Assembly (NCBI GenBank): GCA_023336205.1
Contig: JALQCR010000001.1
Location: 62,001 to 126,000 of the forward strand
Direction of reading: 5' to 3'
DNA length: 64,000 nucleotides
Source: Pseudanabaena sp. Salubria-1
Lineage (GTDB): Bacteria; Cyanobacteriota; Cyanobacteriia; Pseudanabaenales; Pseudanabaenaceae
In this document: positions 1-9,251 of the stretch, piece by piece
Layout of the letters: every line of letters begins with the position of its first letter
Position numbering within the stretch: position 1 is the stretch's first letter
The notes under the pieces: model-generated
Database searches by the model: none
Told to the model about the DNA's origin: nothing
What the model saw: the letters and a program-made list of their open reading frames with translations, nothing else
Made by a program: the position numbers and the translations under genes

Positions 1-1006
1 ATCGGTAATGCGAATTGGTAAACAGATGCAGTTCTTCGGCGCTAGGGTAAACTTAGCGAAGACTCTGCTCTATGCGATTAATGGCGGTAAGGATGAGAAG
101 TCTGGAGAACAAGTTGCGCCCAACTTTGCACCGATTACCAGTGAATATCTCGATTACCAAGAAGTTAATGAGCGTTTGCAGCAAATGATGGGCTGGCTTG
201 CCAAGGCATACATCAACACCCTCAATGTCATTCACTACATGCATGATAAATATTGCTATGAGCGCATCGAAATGGCGTTACATGATCGCGATGTTTATCG
301 GACAATGGCTTGCGGGATCGCTGGTTTGTCCGTAGTGGTGGATTCCCTTTCAGCAATTAAGTACTCTAAGGTGAAAGTGATTCGCAATGAGCAGGGCTTG
401 GCTATGGATTATGTCACTGAGGGCGAATATCCCAAGTATGGCAACAATGACGATCTTGTAGATAGCATTGCTGTTGACCTCGTAGCAAGATTTATGAATG
501 AAATCCGCAAGCATCCCACCTATCGTCATGCCACGCCTACCCAATCGGTGCTAACGATTACTTCCAATGTGGTCTATGGGAAGAAAACAGGTAACACTCC
601 CGATGGACGTAGAGCTGGTGAACCTTTCGCTCCTGGAGCTAATCCTATGCATGGTCGTGATTCCTGTGGCGCGATCTCCTCGCTTTCTTCCGTTGCCAAG
701 TTGCCATATAGCGATTGTCAAGATGGTATTTCTAATACTTTCTCGATTGTGCCCACGGCACTGGGTAGACAAGAAAGCGATCGCACTAATAATCTAGTTA
801 ATCTTTTAGATGGCTATTTCCACGATGGCGGTCATCACATTAATGTGAACGCTCTTGATCGAAACACTCTCTTAGATGCAATGGAGCATCCCGAAAACTA
901 TCCACAATTGACAATTCGGGTTTCAGGCTATGCTGTGAACTTCATCAAACTCACTCGCGAACAGCAACTGGATGTAATTAAGCGCACGTTCCACGAGCGG
1001 GTATAG
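1..1006 (+). CDS. pflB: Pyruvate formate-lyase, C-terminal part (cut by window start)
   Basis: This is the last ~334 codons of formate C-acetyltransferase, which converts pyruvate and CoA to formate and acetyl-CoA during anaerobic or dark fermentation in the cytoplasm. The frame is open from the window edge, so the N-terminal half with the active-site cysteines lies outside. The glycyl-radical signature RVSGYAVNF sits about 26 residues before the stop, as in the family, and the [18 protein letters not shown] and [10 protein letters not shown] stretches are typical of PFL. The activase gene pflA follows after a hairpin, and adhE follows that, so the three form a mixed-acid/ethanol fermentation cluster. 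Family assignment is secure; only completeness is unknown. Confidence 0.95.
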   Translation, partial: SVMRIGKQMQFFGARVNLAKTLLYAINGGKDEKSGEQVAPNFAPITSEYLDYQEVNERLQQMMGWLAKAYINTLNVIHYMHDKYCYERIEMALHDRDVYRTMACGIAGLSVVVDSLSAIKYSKVKVIRNEQGLAMDYVTEGEYPKYGNNDDLVDSIAVDLVARFMNEIRKHPTYRHATPTQSVLTITSNVVYGKKTGNTPDGRRAGEPFAPGANPMHGRDSCGAISSLSSVAKLPYSDCQDGISNTFSIVPTALGRQESDRTNNLVNLLDGYFHDGGHHINVNALDRNTLLDAMEHPENYPQLTIRVSGYAVNFIKLTREQQLDVIKRTFHERV

Positions 1007-1007
1007 T

Positions 1008-1044
1008 TTTTTAAAAAGTGCCGCTTCGCGGCACTTTTTAAAAA
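1008..1044 (+). terminator. Hairpin between pflB and pflA
   Basis: A perfect 17-bp stem (five T, five A, then GTGCCGC) with a TTC loop lies directly after the pflB stop. The 3' arm ends in T and A runs rather than a long T tract, so it may attenuate or stabilise the pflB transcript rather than fully terminate it. It belongs to the abundant class of intergenic palindromes in this window. Confidence 0.7.
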
Positions 1045-1059
1045 TTAAGAGGAGATATC

Positions 1060-1800
1060 ATGTCTGGAATTGGACGCATTCATTCAATCGAAACCTTCGG
1101 CACTGTTGATGGACCAGGGATCAGGTTTATAGTCTTCACTCAGGGCTGTCCATTACGATGCCTTTATTGTCATAATCCTGACTGTCGCAATGCCCATGAT
1201 GGTAAAGAAGTTACCGTTGATTATTTGATTGATGAGATCAAAAAATGTAAATCCTATATTCGTAAGGGAGGTGTCACCGTAAGTGGCGGAGAACCCTTGA
1301 TGCAGCCAGAATTTACCAGAGAAATATTTGCTCGTTGTCATCAACTAGGCTTTCATACAGCCCTTGACACCTCTGGATACTGCACTTTAGAAGTTGCCAA
1401 ACCAGTTCTCGAAGAAACCGACTTAGTTCTTCTCGATATCAAATCCTACATCCCTGAACTTTATTACAAAGTCACCAATGTTTCCATTGAACCAACTCTG
1501 GCGATGGCAAGATATCTCAGCGATATTGGCAAGCCTGCATGGATCAGATTTGTGCTAGTACCACATCTTACTGATAACAAGGATAATACCAACCAACTTG
1601 CCGATTTCATTGCCACCTTAAAAAATGTCGAACGATTAGAAATTTTACCATTTCACAAAATGGGAGAATATAAATGGGAACAGCTAGGTTTGCCTTACTC
1701 CCTCAAAGATACGCCACCTGCATCCCCAGAACTAGTCCAGCAGACAGTTGAGATATTTCGCGATCGCGGGATTAATGCACTCGGTGCGATCGGGGTTTGA
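1060..1800 (+). CDS. pflA: Pyruvate formate-lyase activating enzyme
   Basis: This radical-SAM enzyme of 246 residues installs the glycyl radical on PflB. The [4Fe-4S]/SAM motif CPLRCLYCHNPDC (CxxxCxxC) lies near residue 30, preceded by the GPGIRFIVFTQGC stretch, and the GGVTVSGGEP segment fits SAM binding. Length matches the family (about 245). The ATG at 1060 follows a good Shine-Dalgarno (AGGAG) 7-8 bases upstream. It lies 54 bp after pflB, separated by a hairpin, so co-transcription with pflB is likely. Confidence 0.95.
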   Translation: MSGIGRIHSIETFGTVDGPGIRFIVFTQGCPLRCLYCHNPDCRNAHDGKEVTVDYLIDEIKKCKSYIRKGGVTVSGGEPLMQPEFTREIFARCHQLGFHTALDTSGYCTLEVAKPVLEETDLVLLDIKSYIPELYYKVTNVSIEPTLAMARYLSDIGKPAWIRFVLVPHLTDNKDNTNQLADFIATLKNVERLEILPFHKMGEYKWEQLGLPYSLKDTPPASPELVQQTVEIFRDRGINALGAIGV

Positions 1801-1801
1801 A

Positions 1802-1840
1802 AATTACGAATTAGCAATTAGTAATTCGTAATTCGTAATT
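1802..1840 (+). repeat. AT-rich inverted/direct repeat after pflA
   Basis: AATTACGAATTA (1802-1813) is mirrored by TAATTCGTAATT (1822-1833), and the motif AATTCGTAA recurs several times up to about 1870, the first followed by a T run. It could act as a weak terminator between pflA and adhE. Similar low-complexity repeats are common between cyanobacterial genes. Confidence 0.5.
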
Positions 1841-1895
1841 TTTAACTCATTATTTTCAACTCGTAATTCGTAAATCAAATAGAAAAGTATTCATT

Positions 1896-4520
1896 ATGAA
1901 AGTTACAAATATTGAAGAATTGGAATTGTTGATTCAAAGGGTAAAAATTGCTCAAGCTGAATACGCCACTTTTTCGCAAGAGCAAGTCGATCACATTTTC
2001 AAACAGACAGCACTGGCGGCAAATGCGGCGCGAATCCCCTTAGCAAAAGCCGCAGTTAAAGAATCGGGTATGGGCGTAATCGAAGATAAAGCGATCAAAA
2101 ATCACTTTGCGTCTGAGATGATTTATAACAAGTATAAAAATGATAAAACTTGCGGTGTAATTGAATCTGACAAGCATTTTGGCTATGAACGCATTGCCGA
2201 ACCTGTAGGACTGCTTGCAGGAATCGTACCTGTTACTAATCCTACTTCTACAACAATTTTCAAGTCTTTAATTGCTTTGAAAACTAGAAATGGGATTATC
2301 TTTTCTCCCCATCCTCATGCCAAAGACTGCACGATCGCTGCCGCAAAAATTGTTCTTGATGCTGCTGTAGCCGCAGGTGCACCTCCCGATATCATTGGCT
2401 GGATCGATGAACCAACTGTGCCGCTTTCTCAAGCTTTGATGCAAAATCCGAACATTAAGCTGATCTTGGCAACGGGCGGACCGGGGATGGTTAAGGCAGC
2501 CTATTCTTCGGGACATCCTTCGATTGGTGTGGGAGCTGGTAATACACCTGCAATCATTGATGAAACTGCACATATGCAAATGGCGGTCAGTTCGATTATT
2601 CTCAGTAAGACCTTTGATAATGGTACGATTTGCGCTTCTGAGCAGTCGGTAGTCGTGGTATCGGCTGTTTACGAAGCGGTGAGGGAAGAATTTATTAAGC
2701 GTGGTGCATATTTCCTTAATGAAGCAGAACGCGACCAGATTCGTCAGGTAATTTTAAAAGATGGCAGGCTGAATGCGGATATAGTCGGGCAATCGGTGAT
2801 TAAGATTGCCGAAGTTGCAGGTTTTGGAATACCAGAAAACACCAGAGTTTTAATCGGTGAAGTGGAAGCGATTTCTAAGGACGAACCCTTTGCCTATGAG
2901 AAACTTTCACCAATCCTTGCTATGTATCGCGCCAATGATTTCCATGATGCTGTCGATAAAGCTGAAGAGTTGGTCTTATTTGGTGGGCATGGCCATACTT
3001 CGGTACTTTATACCGCAGCCAACAATCAAGAACATATCCGCTATTTTGAGAGCAAGCTAGAAACCTCGCGGATGTTGATCAATACGCCATCTTCGCAGGG
3101 TGCGATCGGCGATCTCTATAACTTCCGTCTCGACCCTTCATTGACACTAGGTTGCGGTAGTTGGGGTGGTAATTCAGTTTCAGCAAACGTTACTCCACAA
3201 CATTTGTTAAATATCAAAACTGCGGCTGAACGTCGGGAGAATATGCTGTGGTTCCGCATCCCACCAAAGATTTATTTCAAATCTGGTTGTTTGCCTGTCG
3301 CATTGCGGGATCTCGTGGGTCGAAAACGCGCATTGATTGTCACAGATCGCCCTTTGTTTGAACTGGGTTTAACCAAGGAAGTCACCGATAGTTTGGAAGA
3401 AATCGGACTTGCTCATTACACCTTCTATGATGTAGAACCCGATCCATCTTTAGCAACGGTTCGCAAAGGCTTAGAAATCTGCAACAGCTTTCACCCCGAC
3501 GTGATTATTGCCTTTGGGGGCGGCTCGCCAATGGACGCGGCAAAAATCATGTGGCTAATGTATGAACATCCCGAAATCGAGTTTGAAGGCTTAGCGATGC
3601 GATTTATGGATATTCGTAAACGTGTTTACGAGTTGCCACCCCTTGGCGCAAAAGCGATTATGGTGGCGATTCCTACGACATCTGGCACTGGCTCGGAAGT
3701 TACGCCTTTTGCGGTGGTCACCGATGAAAAATCACATATCAAATATCCGCTTGCTGATTATGCTTTGACTCCGAATATGGCGATCGTCGATCCTGAACTG
3801 ACGCTCAATATCCCGAAACGACTTACAGCCTATGGCGGTATTGATGCACTCACCCATGCGATCGAGGCTTACGTTTCTGTTCTTGCTTCAGAATATACAA
3901 ATGGATTGGCTCTAGAGGCAATTCGGTTGTTATTTAAGTATTTGCCAAGTGCTTACAAAAATGGAGCGAAAGATCCCAAAGCGCGAGAAAAAGTCCATTA
4001 TGCTGCGACGATCGCAGGGATGGCTTTTGCTAATGCCTTCTTGGGTGTCTGTCATTCAATTGCTCACCAGTTAGGTGGTACTTGCCATCTTGCTCATGGG
4101 CTAGCTAATGCGTTGATGATCTCCCATGTTATTCGTTACAATGCGACGGATGTTCCTTTTAAACAAGCGATTTTCTCGCAAAATAAATATCCAAATAGCA
4201 AATGGCGCTATGCCCAGATAGCGAACTATCTGCATTTAGGTGGTGAGACGGATGACGAAAAGGTTGAGCTATTGATCGCGGCTCTAGAGGATCTCAAACG
4301 TCAAGTAGATATTCCTGCCACGATTAAGGATGCACTCTTGGAGCAAGGTATTGGTGAAGAATTCTTCTTGGCACATGTGGAGGACATGGCGGATCAAGCC
4401 TTTGACGATCAATGTACTGGCGCAAATCCTCGCTATCCTCTGATTGCTGATCTTAAGCAGCTAATGCTGCAAGCTTTTTATACTAATGCTCAAAATAGCA
4501 ACGCTGTTTTGAGGATTTAA
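1896..4520 (+). CDS. adhE: Bifunctional acetaldehyde-CoA/alcohol dehydrogenase
   Basis: This fused enzyme of 874 residues reduces acetyl-CoA to acetaldehyde and then ethanol with NADH. The N-terminal aldehyde dehydrogenase half (about residues 1-440) carries the catalytic cysteine C246 in FDNGTICASEQSV. The C-terminal iron-type alcohol dehydrogenase half (about 450-870) has the GGGSPMDAAK nucleotide-binding motif and the iron-ligand histidines in GGIDALTHAIEAY, HSIAHQLGG and HLAHGLAN. Length is that of typical AdhE, and no frameshift is seen. With pflB and pflA it gives a complete pyruvate-to-ethanol/formate route. AdhE enzymes of this class form spirosomes; that is family knowledge, not visible here. 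Confidence 0.96.
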   Translation: MKVTNIEELELLIQRVKIAQAEYATFSQEQVDHIFKQTALAANAARIPLAKAAVKESGMGVIEDKAIKNHFASEMIYNKYKNDKTCGVIESDKHFGYERIAEPVGLLAGIVPVTNPTSTTIFKSLIALKTRNGIIFSPHPHAKDCTIAAAKIVLDAAVAAGAPPDIIGWIDEPTVPLSQALMQNPNIKLILATGGPGMVKAAYSSGHPSIGVGAGNTPAIIDETAHMQMAVSSIILSKTFDNGTICASEQSVVVVSAVYEAVREEFIKRGAYFLNEAERDQIRQVILKDGRLNADIVGQSVIKIAEVAGFGIPENTRVLIGEVEAISKDEPFAYEKLSPILAMYRANDFHDAVDKAEELVLFGGHGHTSVLYTAANNQEHIRYFESKLETSRMLINTPSSQGAIGDLYNFRLDPSLTLGCGSWGGNSVSANVTPQHLLNIKTAAERRENMLWFRIPPKIYFKSGCLPVALRDLVGRKRALIVTDRPLFELGLTKEVTDSLEEIGLAHYTFYDVEPDPSLATVRKGLEICNSFHPDVIIAFGGGSPMDAAKIMWLMYEHPEIEFEGLAMRFMDIRKRVYELPPLGAKAIMVAIPTTSGTGSEVTPFAVVTDEKSHIKYPLADYALTPNMAIVDPELTLNIPKRLTAYGGIDALTHAIEAYVSVLASEYTNGLALEAIRLLFKYLPSAYKNGAKDPKAREKVHYAATIAGMAFANAFLGVCHSIAHQLGGTCHLAHGLANALMISHVIRYNATDVPFKQAIFSQNKYPNSKWRYAQIANYLHLGGETDDEKVELLIAALEDLKRQVDIPATIKDALLEQGIGEEFFLAHVEDMADQAFDDQCTGANPRYPLIADLKQLMLQAFYTNAQNSNAVLRI

Positions 4521-4596
4521 AACTATTACTAGGTTGGCTTTTTACCTAATTCCTAAAAGTGTAGTCATACTCGCTTCCCAGTCAAGAAATAGCGGT

Positions 4597-4638
4597 GGGG
4601 GGGGGGGGGGGGCCCCCCGGGGGGGGGGGGGGGGGGGG
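4597..4638. other. G16-C6-G20 homopolymer tract
   Basis: Sixteen G, six C and twenty G follow one another without interruption. Nothing comparable occurs elsewhere in this AT-leaning window. It may be an assembly or sequencing artefact at a contig join, for example two-colour poly-G reads, or a real G-quadruplex-prone tract. An artefact seems more likely. Confidence 0.6.
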
Positions 4639-4682
4639 TTTGACAAATAAACAAGGGGTTGGGTAGTCTTTTGTGAATTGGG

Positions 4683-4787
4683 AATAATACCAAAGCACAA
4701 AATGGCTACGCTATTTTGTGCTTTTAAAACCCTTACAGGGTTTGGGTTTTAATTCATAGAAATGTAGTCACACTTTTGTGAATTGGG
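4683..4787 (-). repeat. Composite dispersed repeat, copy C
   Basis: Read on the minus strand, this about 105-bp unit has an AATTC..GAATT arm pair, the phrase AACCCTGTAAGGGTT, and then a hairpin AAAGCACAAAAT../..ATTTTGTGCTTT. The same order appears at 29241-29333 and 56774-56880. A second partial copy of its end (GTGAATTGGGAATAA) flanks both sides. It looks like a small non-coding mobile or MITE-like repeat. Confidence 0.6.
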
Positions 4788-4797
4788 AATAAAGTAC

Positions 4798-4840
4798 ATA
4801 TACAAAAGGAGTCTCACGCAGTGAGACTCCTTTTGTATAT
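4798..4840. repeat. Perfect 20-bp-stem hairpin
   Basis: The arms ATATACAAAAGGAGTCTCAC and its exact complement are separated by GCA. No gene end abuts it directly. It belongs to the intergenic palindrome class seen throughout the window. Confidence 0.65.
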
Positions 4841-5034
4841 ATAGAGAATTATCTGGGATTGCTGCGATCGCAAAGTGCATCATGAACCTTTAGAGTTAAA
4901 TTTAGTAACCTGTATGAAATTACTTTAGTTTGGACTAATGGGCAGGTATGAGAGAGGAACCAAAAGACACGAGAAAATTGAGCAGGAGCTTGCAATAGCA
5001 AAATCCAGCTCAAAATTGAGAAGAGAAGCAGAAC

Positions 5035-6362
5035 CTAAATGGCAATTGGATGGGTTGGCGGAGGAGTCTTTTCAGTTTTCTTTCTTTTTGAGGCGTGTTT
5101 TTTAACAGTCGGATAGCGAATACGAGGAGGAAGGCGATCGCCTAAGGAGCGTCCGGGCGATTTACCGCGTAGTTTAGGAGGGATTGCAGGAGTACCAATC
5201 GCGGCAATAATTACCGCAAATGATTGAGCGACACGACCAGGAGCAAGATTATCCTGAGGAGACTGCCAAGGTAAAGGAGCATCAACACAATCGAGACGAG
5301 CAGACCAAAGTTGCCAAGTCATTAAAGGCATCAAAGCACTCCAACGCTCAACCGCCTGAGTAGAGGTAATCTGGGGCAGAGTCAATGTAACCGTTGCTTG
5401 GCAAAACGATACCAATGCTCTAGGGCAAAGCGACGCAAGTATTTTAACCAAAGAGTTTCCAAAGCAGGCATAGTTTTACCCAACCAAGCCAACCACATGG
5501 GCTGAAACTTACGGTTGCGCCCCAAGGGTTCAATCACCTCAATTCTAAAAATCTGCATCGGTCTTTCTGGAGAAGTACGGAAATGAAAGTCACGCCAATA
5601 AGTTACCCGTACCCGACCTATTTTTGGGTCTGTAATTTCTATAGTGGTGTCGGCAACAGCCCAAGTTTCTGGGGCATTCAGTTTGAATTTATGCCCATGT
5701 TTACAAGGTGCACCACGACCGCTATAGGCAGACGGAACTCCCCAAACACAGCGATTAGATGCCAAACGTAGTAATAAATCCGCCTCAATATTCGCTGTTG
5801 CTTTCACAAAACTTGCATTCCCATATCCTCGGTCATAGACAGCTAGGGGGCGTACGCTTAACTGCTTTGTGACTTGTTTGAGTTGGAAGGCAGCTTTACT
5901 CACAGGAGTCTCGAAACTGGTGATCCGCTCATGTTTTATCGGTAGCGCCCAACTCCCACTTGCTTCGGGAATCCACGCCAACGTGCTGTAGCTTTGTCCT
6001 ACGCCGATACTTTCGTCTTTGCCATGATGGAATCCTCTTTCCTTCAGCGTTTCCGCATCTGGTCGCAACCACACGCTATTATCTCCAGCCAGACAAGGTT
6101 GCTCTTCGGTTGGGATCTCTTGCACCATTAGTTTCATCAACTTTCCTCTTGCTGGTCGGCTATCGCGCAGTCCCTCATAAATACTTGACCATTTTCGCCG
6201 AAATAATGGATTCATTGACAGACTCACATACGAGCTAATGCTCGGACTTGTCAGGACGGCATCCATTAATTCAAATACTGCATCTTTTCCTGTTCCTAGG
6301 TATTCATATATCGACTTGCGAAATTCTTGTAATTTTTGGAAAATCATAGTAGTCAATGTCAA
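5035..6362 (-). pseudogene. Frameshifted DDE_5-type transposase (cyanobacterial IS)
   Basis: Two adjacent minus-strand frames together make one cyanobacterial transposase of about 430 residues with a DDE-superfamily endonuclease fold. The N-terminal part (5382-6362) contains LAGDNSVW, LAVYDRGYGNASFVKA and LRLASNRCVWG. The C-terminal part (5035 to about 5390) contains the conserved SPGRSLGDRLPPRIRYPTVKK tail. Frame 1 stops with TGA right after EHWYRFAKQRLH, and adding one G (TGG, tryptophan) continues into TLPQITST, as the family sequence expects. A single missing G at 5382-5385 therefore inactivated it, unless it is a sequencing error. The element ends are not clear; weakly similar ACTTTAG..ACTAA patches near 4922 and 6430-6445 might be terminal repeats. 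Confidence 0.8.
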
Positions 6363-6468
6363 TTTGGTTTATTGATCATTGCTCTTTTGGCAGTTTGTGA
6401 CATTCACTTCCTGCCTTTCTTTTCTTCTTTTTAGTCTAAAGTCCAGCAATTAGGGAATTATCAAGAAA

Positions 6469-6804
6469 TTGTTGGAAGCCTTTGCTTTGGCAACCATACT
6501 CTGTGGATTTTTTGGGATTATTCTCAAAAAGAACTTAGTTATGAAAATCATTTCTATGGATGTGATGAGTACTGGAGTAATTGCCTACTTTGTAGTGATT
6601 GCAGCGCGTCAAGGAATATTTACCCCAATCCTTAGCAATACGCCAAGGACAAACTACGCTGATCCAGTACCACAGGCGGTAATCCTAACAGCGATCGTGA
6701 TTGGCTTTTCGATTCAGGCACTGATGCTAGTTGGCGTAATCAAGCTATCACGGAACAATCCCACCTTAGAAATTAGCGAAATCGAGCAGAGTGACGTGCC
6801 ATGA
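6469..6804 (+). CDS. mnhC: Mrp antiporter subunit C (NuoK-like)
   Basis: This small membrane protein of 111 residues has three predicted transmembrane helices. It is homologous to NuoK and is part of the multi-subunit Na+(K+)/H+ antiporter in the cytoplasmic membrane. FGIILKKNLVMKIISMDVMSTG and the PQAVILTAIVIGFSIQALMLV helix are characteristic. No ATG fits; TTG at 6469 gives the family N-terminus MLEAF. It is the first gene of a cluster in which the next four starts overlap the preceding stops. A transposase remnant lies directly upstream, so the promoter region may be disturbed. Confidence 0.85.
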   Translation: MLEAFALATILCGFFGIILKKNLVMKIISMDVMSTGVIAYFVVIAARQGIFTPILSNTPRTNYADPVPQAVILTAIVIGFSIQALMLVGVIKLSRNNPTLEISEIEQSDVP

Positions 6805-8243
6805 CTACTCTGACTTTGATCTGGATTGTCTTACCCTTTTTGGTGGGCTTTATCATCTATCTGCTGCCAAAATGCGATCGCATTCTGGCTTTAGTCGGTG
6901 CGTTTGCGTCGGCGCTATATGTGATTCCTCTATTTATCCAGCAAACGCCAATCAATTTGCGATTGCTAGATAACTTTGGCGTGAGCTTGATTCTTGATCC
7001 TTTGGCAGGATTTTTTATCTTGACCAATGCTTTGGTCACAGCCGCAGTAATTATTTACTGTTGGCATACCGACAAAACAGCTTTCTTTTATGCCCAAGTT
7101 TTGATTTTGCATGGCAGCGTCAATGCCGCCTTAGCTTGCTCAGACTTCATCAGTTTATATGTGGCGCTCGAAGTAATTAGTATTGCTACATTTTTGCTAA
7201 TTGCCTATCCTCGAAGCGATCGCGGGATCTGGATTGGTTTGCGTTATCTCTTTGTAAGTAACGTTGCCATGCTGTTTTACCTGATTGGGGCAATACTGGT
7301 TTACAAAGCCAGTCATTCCTTTGATTTTGTGGAATTACGGGGCGCTCCACCAGAGGCGATCGCCTTGATCTTTTTGGGCTTATTGGTTAAAGGTGGCATC
7401 TTTGTTTCAGGTTTGTGGCTGCCATTGACCCATGCTGAATCAGAATCGCCAGTTTCGGCGCTGATGTCAGGGGTTGTAGTTAAGGCGGGCGTTTTACCAT
7501 TAGTGCGTTGTGCATTATTGGTAGAGGAACTTGCTCCAATTGTGAGACTATTTGGAGTTGGAACCGCTCTACTAGGTGTCTTCTTTGCCGTGTTTGAGAA
7601 AGATACCAAGCGGATGCTAGCATTTCACACTGTTTCGCAGTTAGGTTTTATTCTTGCTGCACCAGAGGTTGGCGGATTCTATGCACTCACCCATGGCTTA
7701 GTGAAATCGTCGCTGTTTCTAATCGTGGGTAATTTACCTAGCCGTAACTTCAAAGAATTGCAACATCAGCATCTTTCTAAACAGCTCTGGATTCCTTTAG
7801 TGATTGCGAGCTTTTCCATTTCAGGGTTTCCTTTACTATCTGGGTTTGGGGCAAAGGTATTAACCATGAAAAACCTTCTGCCTTGGCAAGTGGTCGGGAT
7901 GAATATCGCAGCCTTAGGTACTGCGATTTCCTTTGCAAAGTTTATTTTTTTACCACATAGTAACCAAGATCAATCAGTTAAAGCACCCTTAAAAGTTGAG
8001 TTTTGGTTAGCGATCGCAATTTTATTGGGTGGACTAGTCGTGGCAAATGTTGTTTACTTTGAAGCCTATGATCTGGAAAACATCGCTAAACCCTTAATAA
8101 TAATTGGGATCGGCTGGATAGCATATTGGCTGATTTTTCGATCTGCATTGGTCAAATTGCCGACTTTGTTTGAGAAGTTTGAGAATCTAATCGGTGTTAT
8201 GAGCCTGATGTTAATCTTATTGTTCTGGATGGCGCTAGCATGA
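6801..8243 (+). CDS. mnhD: Mrp antiporter subunit D (NuoN/NuoM-like)
   Basis: This is a polytopic proton-translocating subunit of 480 residues from the NuoL/M/N-like family, with about 14 helices. The proton-transporter core spans roughly residues 100-370, with a conserved glutamate in LYVALEVISIATF and lysines in LVKGGIFVSGLWLPLTHAESESPVSALMSG. The start ATG overlaps the mnhC stop (ATGA), indicating translational coupling. In cyanobacteria such D subunits are sometimes called NdhD5/D6-like, but the context here is clearly Mrp. Confidence 0.88.
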   Translation: MTTLTLIWIVLPFLVGFIIYLLPKCDRILALVGAFASALYVIPLFIQQTPINLRLLDNFGVSLILDPLAGFFILTNALVTAAVIIYCWHTDKTAFFYAQVLILHGSVNAALACSDFISLYVALEVISIATFLLIAYPRSDRGIWIGLRYLFVSNVAMLFYLIGAILVYKASHSFDFVELRGAPPEAIALIFLGLLVKGGIFVSGLWLPLTHAESESPVSALMSGVVVKAGVLPLVRCALLVEELAPIVRLFGVGTALLGVFFAVFEKDTKRMLAFHTVSQLGFILAAPEVGGFYALTHGLVKSSLFLIVGNLPSRNFKELQHQHLSKQLWIPLVIASFSISGFPLLSGFGAKVLTMKNLLPWQVVGMNIAALGTAISFAKFIFLPHSNQDQSVKAPLKVEFWLAIAILLGGLVVANVVYFEAYDLENIAKPLIIIGIGWIAYWLIFRSALVKLPTLFEKFENLIGVMSLMLILLFWMALA

Positions 8244-8635
8244 TTGGTCAATTTATATTGCGAATCGTGATTTGGTTTTTGCTGACTGCCAATTTCAGTC
8301 TAGCAAACATTGTGATTGGGGTTGTCATTGCTATATTGCTTCCCAGTTGGTCTAACGATCACACTCGACTCAAGGATGCTCTGAAAGGCTTAGGAAAAAT
8401 AGTTTTGGCAATTCCTCAAGCCTATGTTGAAGCCCTTGAGATGATCTTCAAGCCTCATATACATGAAAAAGTAATATTGGAAGAAGCAGGAAAACGACGA
8501 TCAGCAGGAATCATTTTCTTGGATATTTTCTTAATCACTTTCACTCCGAAAACTATTGTTTTGAGATATCTAGAAGATGGCTGGTATGTAGTGCATTATG
8601 TATTACCTCAAAAAACTCGTAGGAGGAATCCATGA
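8240..8635 (+). CDS. mnhE: Mrp antiporter subunit E
   Basis: This 131-residue protein has an N-terminal hydrophobic segment (ILRIVIWFLLTANFSLANIVIGVVIAILLP) and a cytosolic tail, as in MnhE. The ITFTPKTIVLRYLEDGWYVVHYV segment fits the family (TPGT-like motif degenerate to TPKT). Its ATG overlaps the mnhD stop. It is an accessory subunit needed to assemble the antiporter in other bacteria. Confidence 0.8.
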   Translation: MIGQFILRIVIWFLLTANFSLANIVIGVVIAILLPSWSNDHTRLKDALKGLGKIVLAIPQAYVEALEMIFKPHIHEKVILEEAGKRRSAGIIFLDIFLITFTPKTIVLRYLEDGWYVVHYVLPQKTRRRNP

Positions 8636-8916
8636 ATCTAGATTCAATCCAAAATTTTGTACTAAATTTTGCTGTGGGAGCGATGATTCTAGCCATGCTA
8701 ATTCCACTCTATAAAGCAGGAAATCATGGTGACGACATTTGGGAAATGATGCTGGCTTTTTCTAGCGTTGCGGCTAAGTCTGCAATTGTGATTTTAGTAA
8801 TTTCGATTATGCGTGACGATTGGATGATCGGTGTAGCTGGAGTAATCATTTTGAGTGTTGGCAATGCAGGTTTCATGCTCTTAGCTCATATTATTAAGGG
8901 CACAGGTGAGCTATGA
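8632..8916 (+). CDS. mnhF: Mrp antiporter subunit F-like
   Basis: This 94-residue protein with three hydrophobic segments lies where MnhF is expected, between E and G. A strong Shine-Dalgarno AGGAGG precedes the ATG, which overlaps the mnhE stop. Sequence similarity to MnhF is modest by eye, and the assignment leans on size, topology and position. Confidence 0.7.
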   Translation: MNLDSIQNFVLNFAVGAMILAMLIPLYKAGNHGDDIWEMMLAFSSVAAKSAIVILVISIMRDDWMIGVAGVIILSVGNAGFMLLAHIIKGTGEL

Positions 8917-9251
8917 ATACCTTGATGATTGGATTAAATATTCTCAGTTACTTCTGCATTGCCATTGGGCTATTATTCTGGTTCTGGGGAACTTCGGCTT
9001 TGCTGACTAAGCGATCGATATTATTTAAATTGCATAGCCTGTCAGTATCTGACACCCTTGGCTCGATCGCAATTGTCTTTGGGTTGCTTTTGCAGCGCCC
9101 TAAAGATTTTCCTTTACTGCTTTTGGCGATTATTTCCTTAGCTTTATGGAATACAATGTTGGGCTATGTACTTGCTTATTGTGCTAGTAGTAATAACCCC
9201 AAATGGAATCCCAAAATAGACCAAAGGGAAACAAATGGAGGCGAGCAATAA
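8913..9251 (+). CDS. mnhG: Mrp antiporter subunit G
   Basis: This is a 112-residue three-helix membrane protein of the PhaG/MnhG/YufB family. The KLHSLSVSDTLGSIAIVFGLLLQRP segment matches the family motif (RLHA..DTLG). Its ATG overlaps the mnhF stop, and its own stop is immediately followed by the next start at 9252. Confidence 0.82.
   Translation: MNTLMIGLNILSYFCIAIGLLFWFWGTSALLTKRSILFKLHSLSVSDTLGSIAIVFGLLLQRPKDFPLLLLAIISLALWNTMLGYVLAYCASSNNPKWNPKIDQRETNGGEQ

Larger units (their letters stand above)
4521..5034. other. Gene-free stretch of about 510 bp rich in palindromes
   Basis: I see no credible coding region between adhE and the transposase remnant. The stretch holds a G16-C6-G20 tract (4597-4638), one copy of a composite dispersed repeat (4683-4787), and a perfect 20-bp-stem hairpin (4798-4840). 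The remainder, 4841-5034, shows nothing I can name apart from possible remnants of the IS left end. Confidence 0.6.

Noticed and set aside
4922..6445. Terminal inverted repeats for the frameshifted DDE_5-type transposase
   Set aside because: The ACTTTAG..ACTAA patches near both ends do not align cleanly and no target duplication was found, so I did not set element borders.
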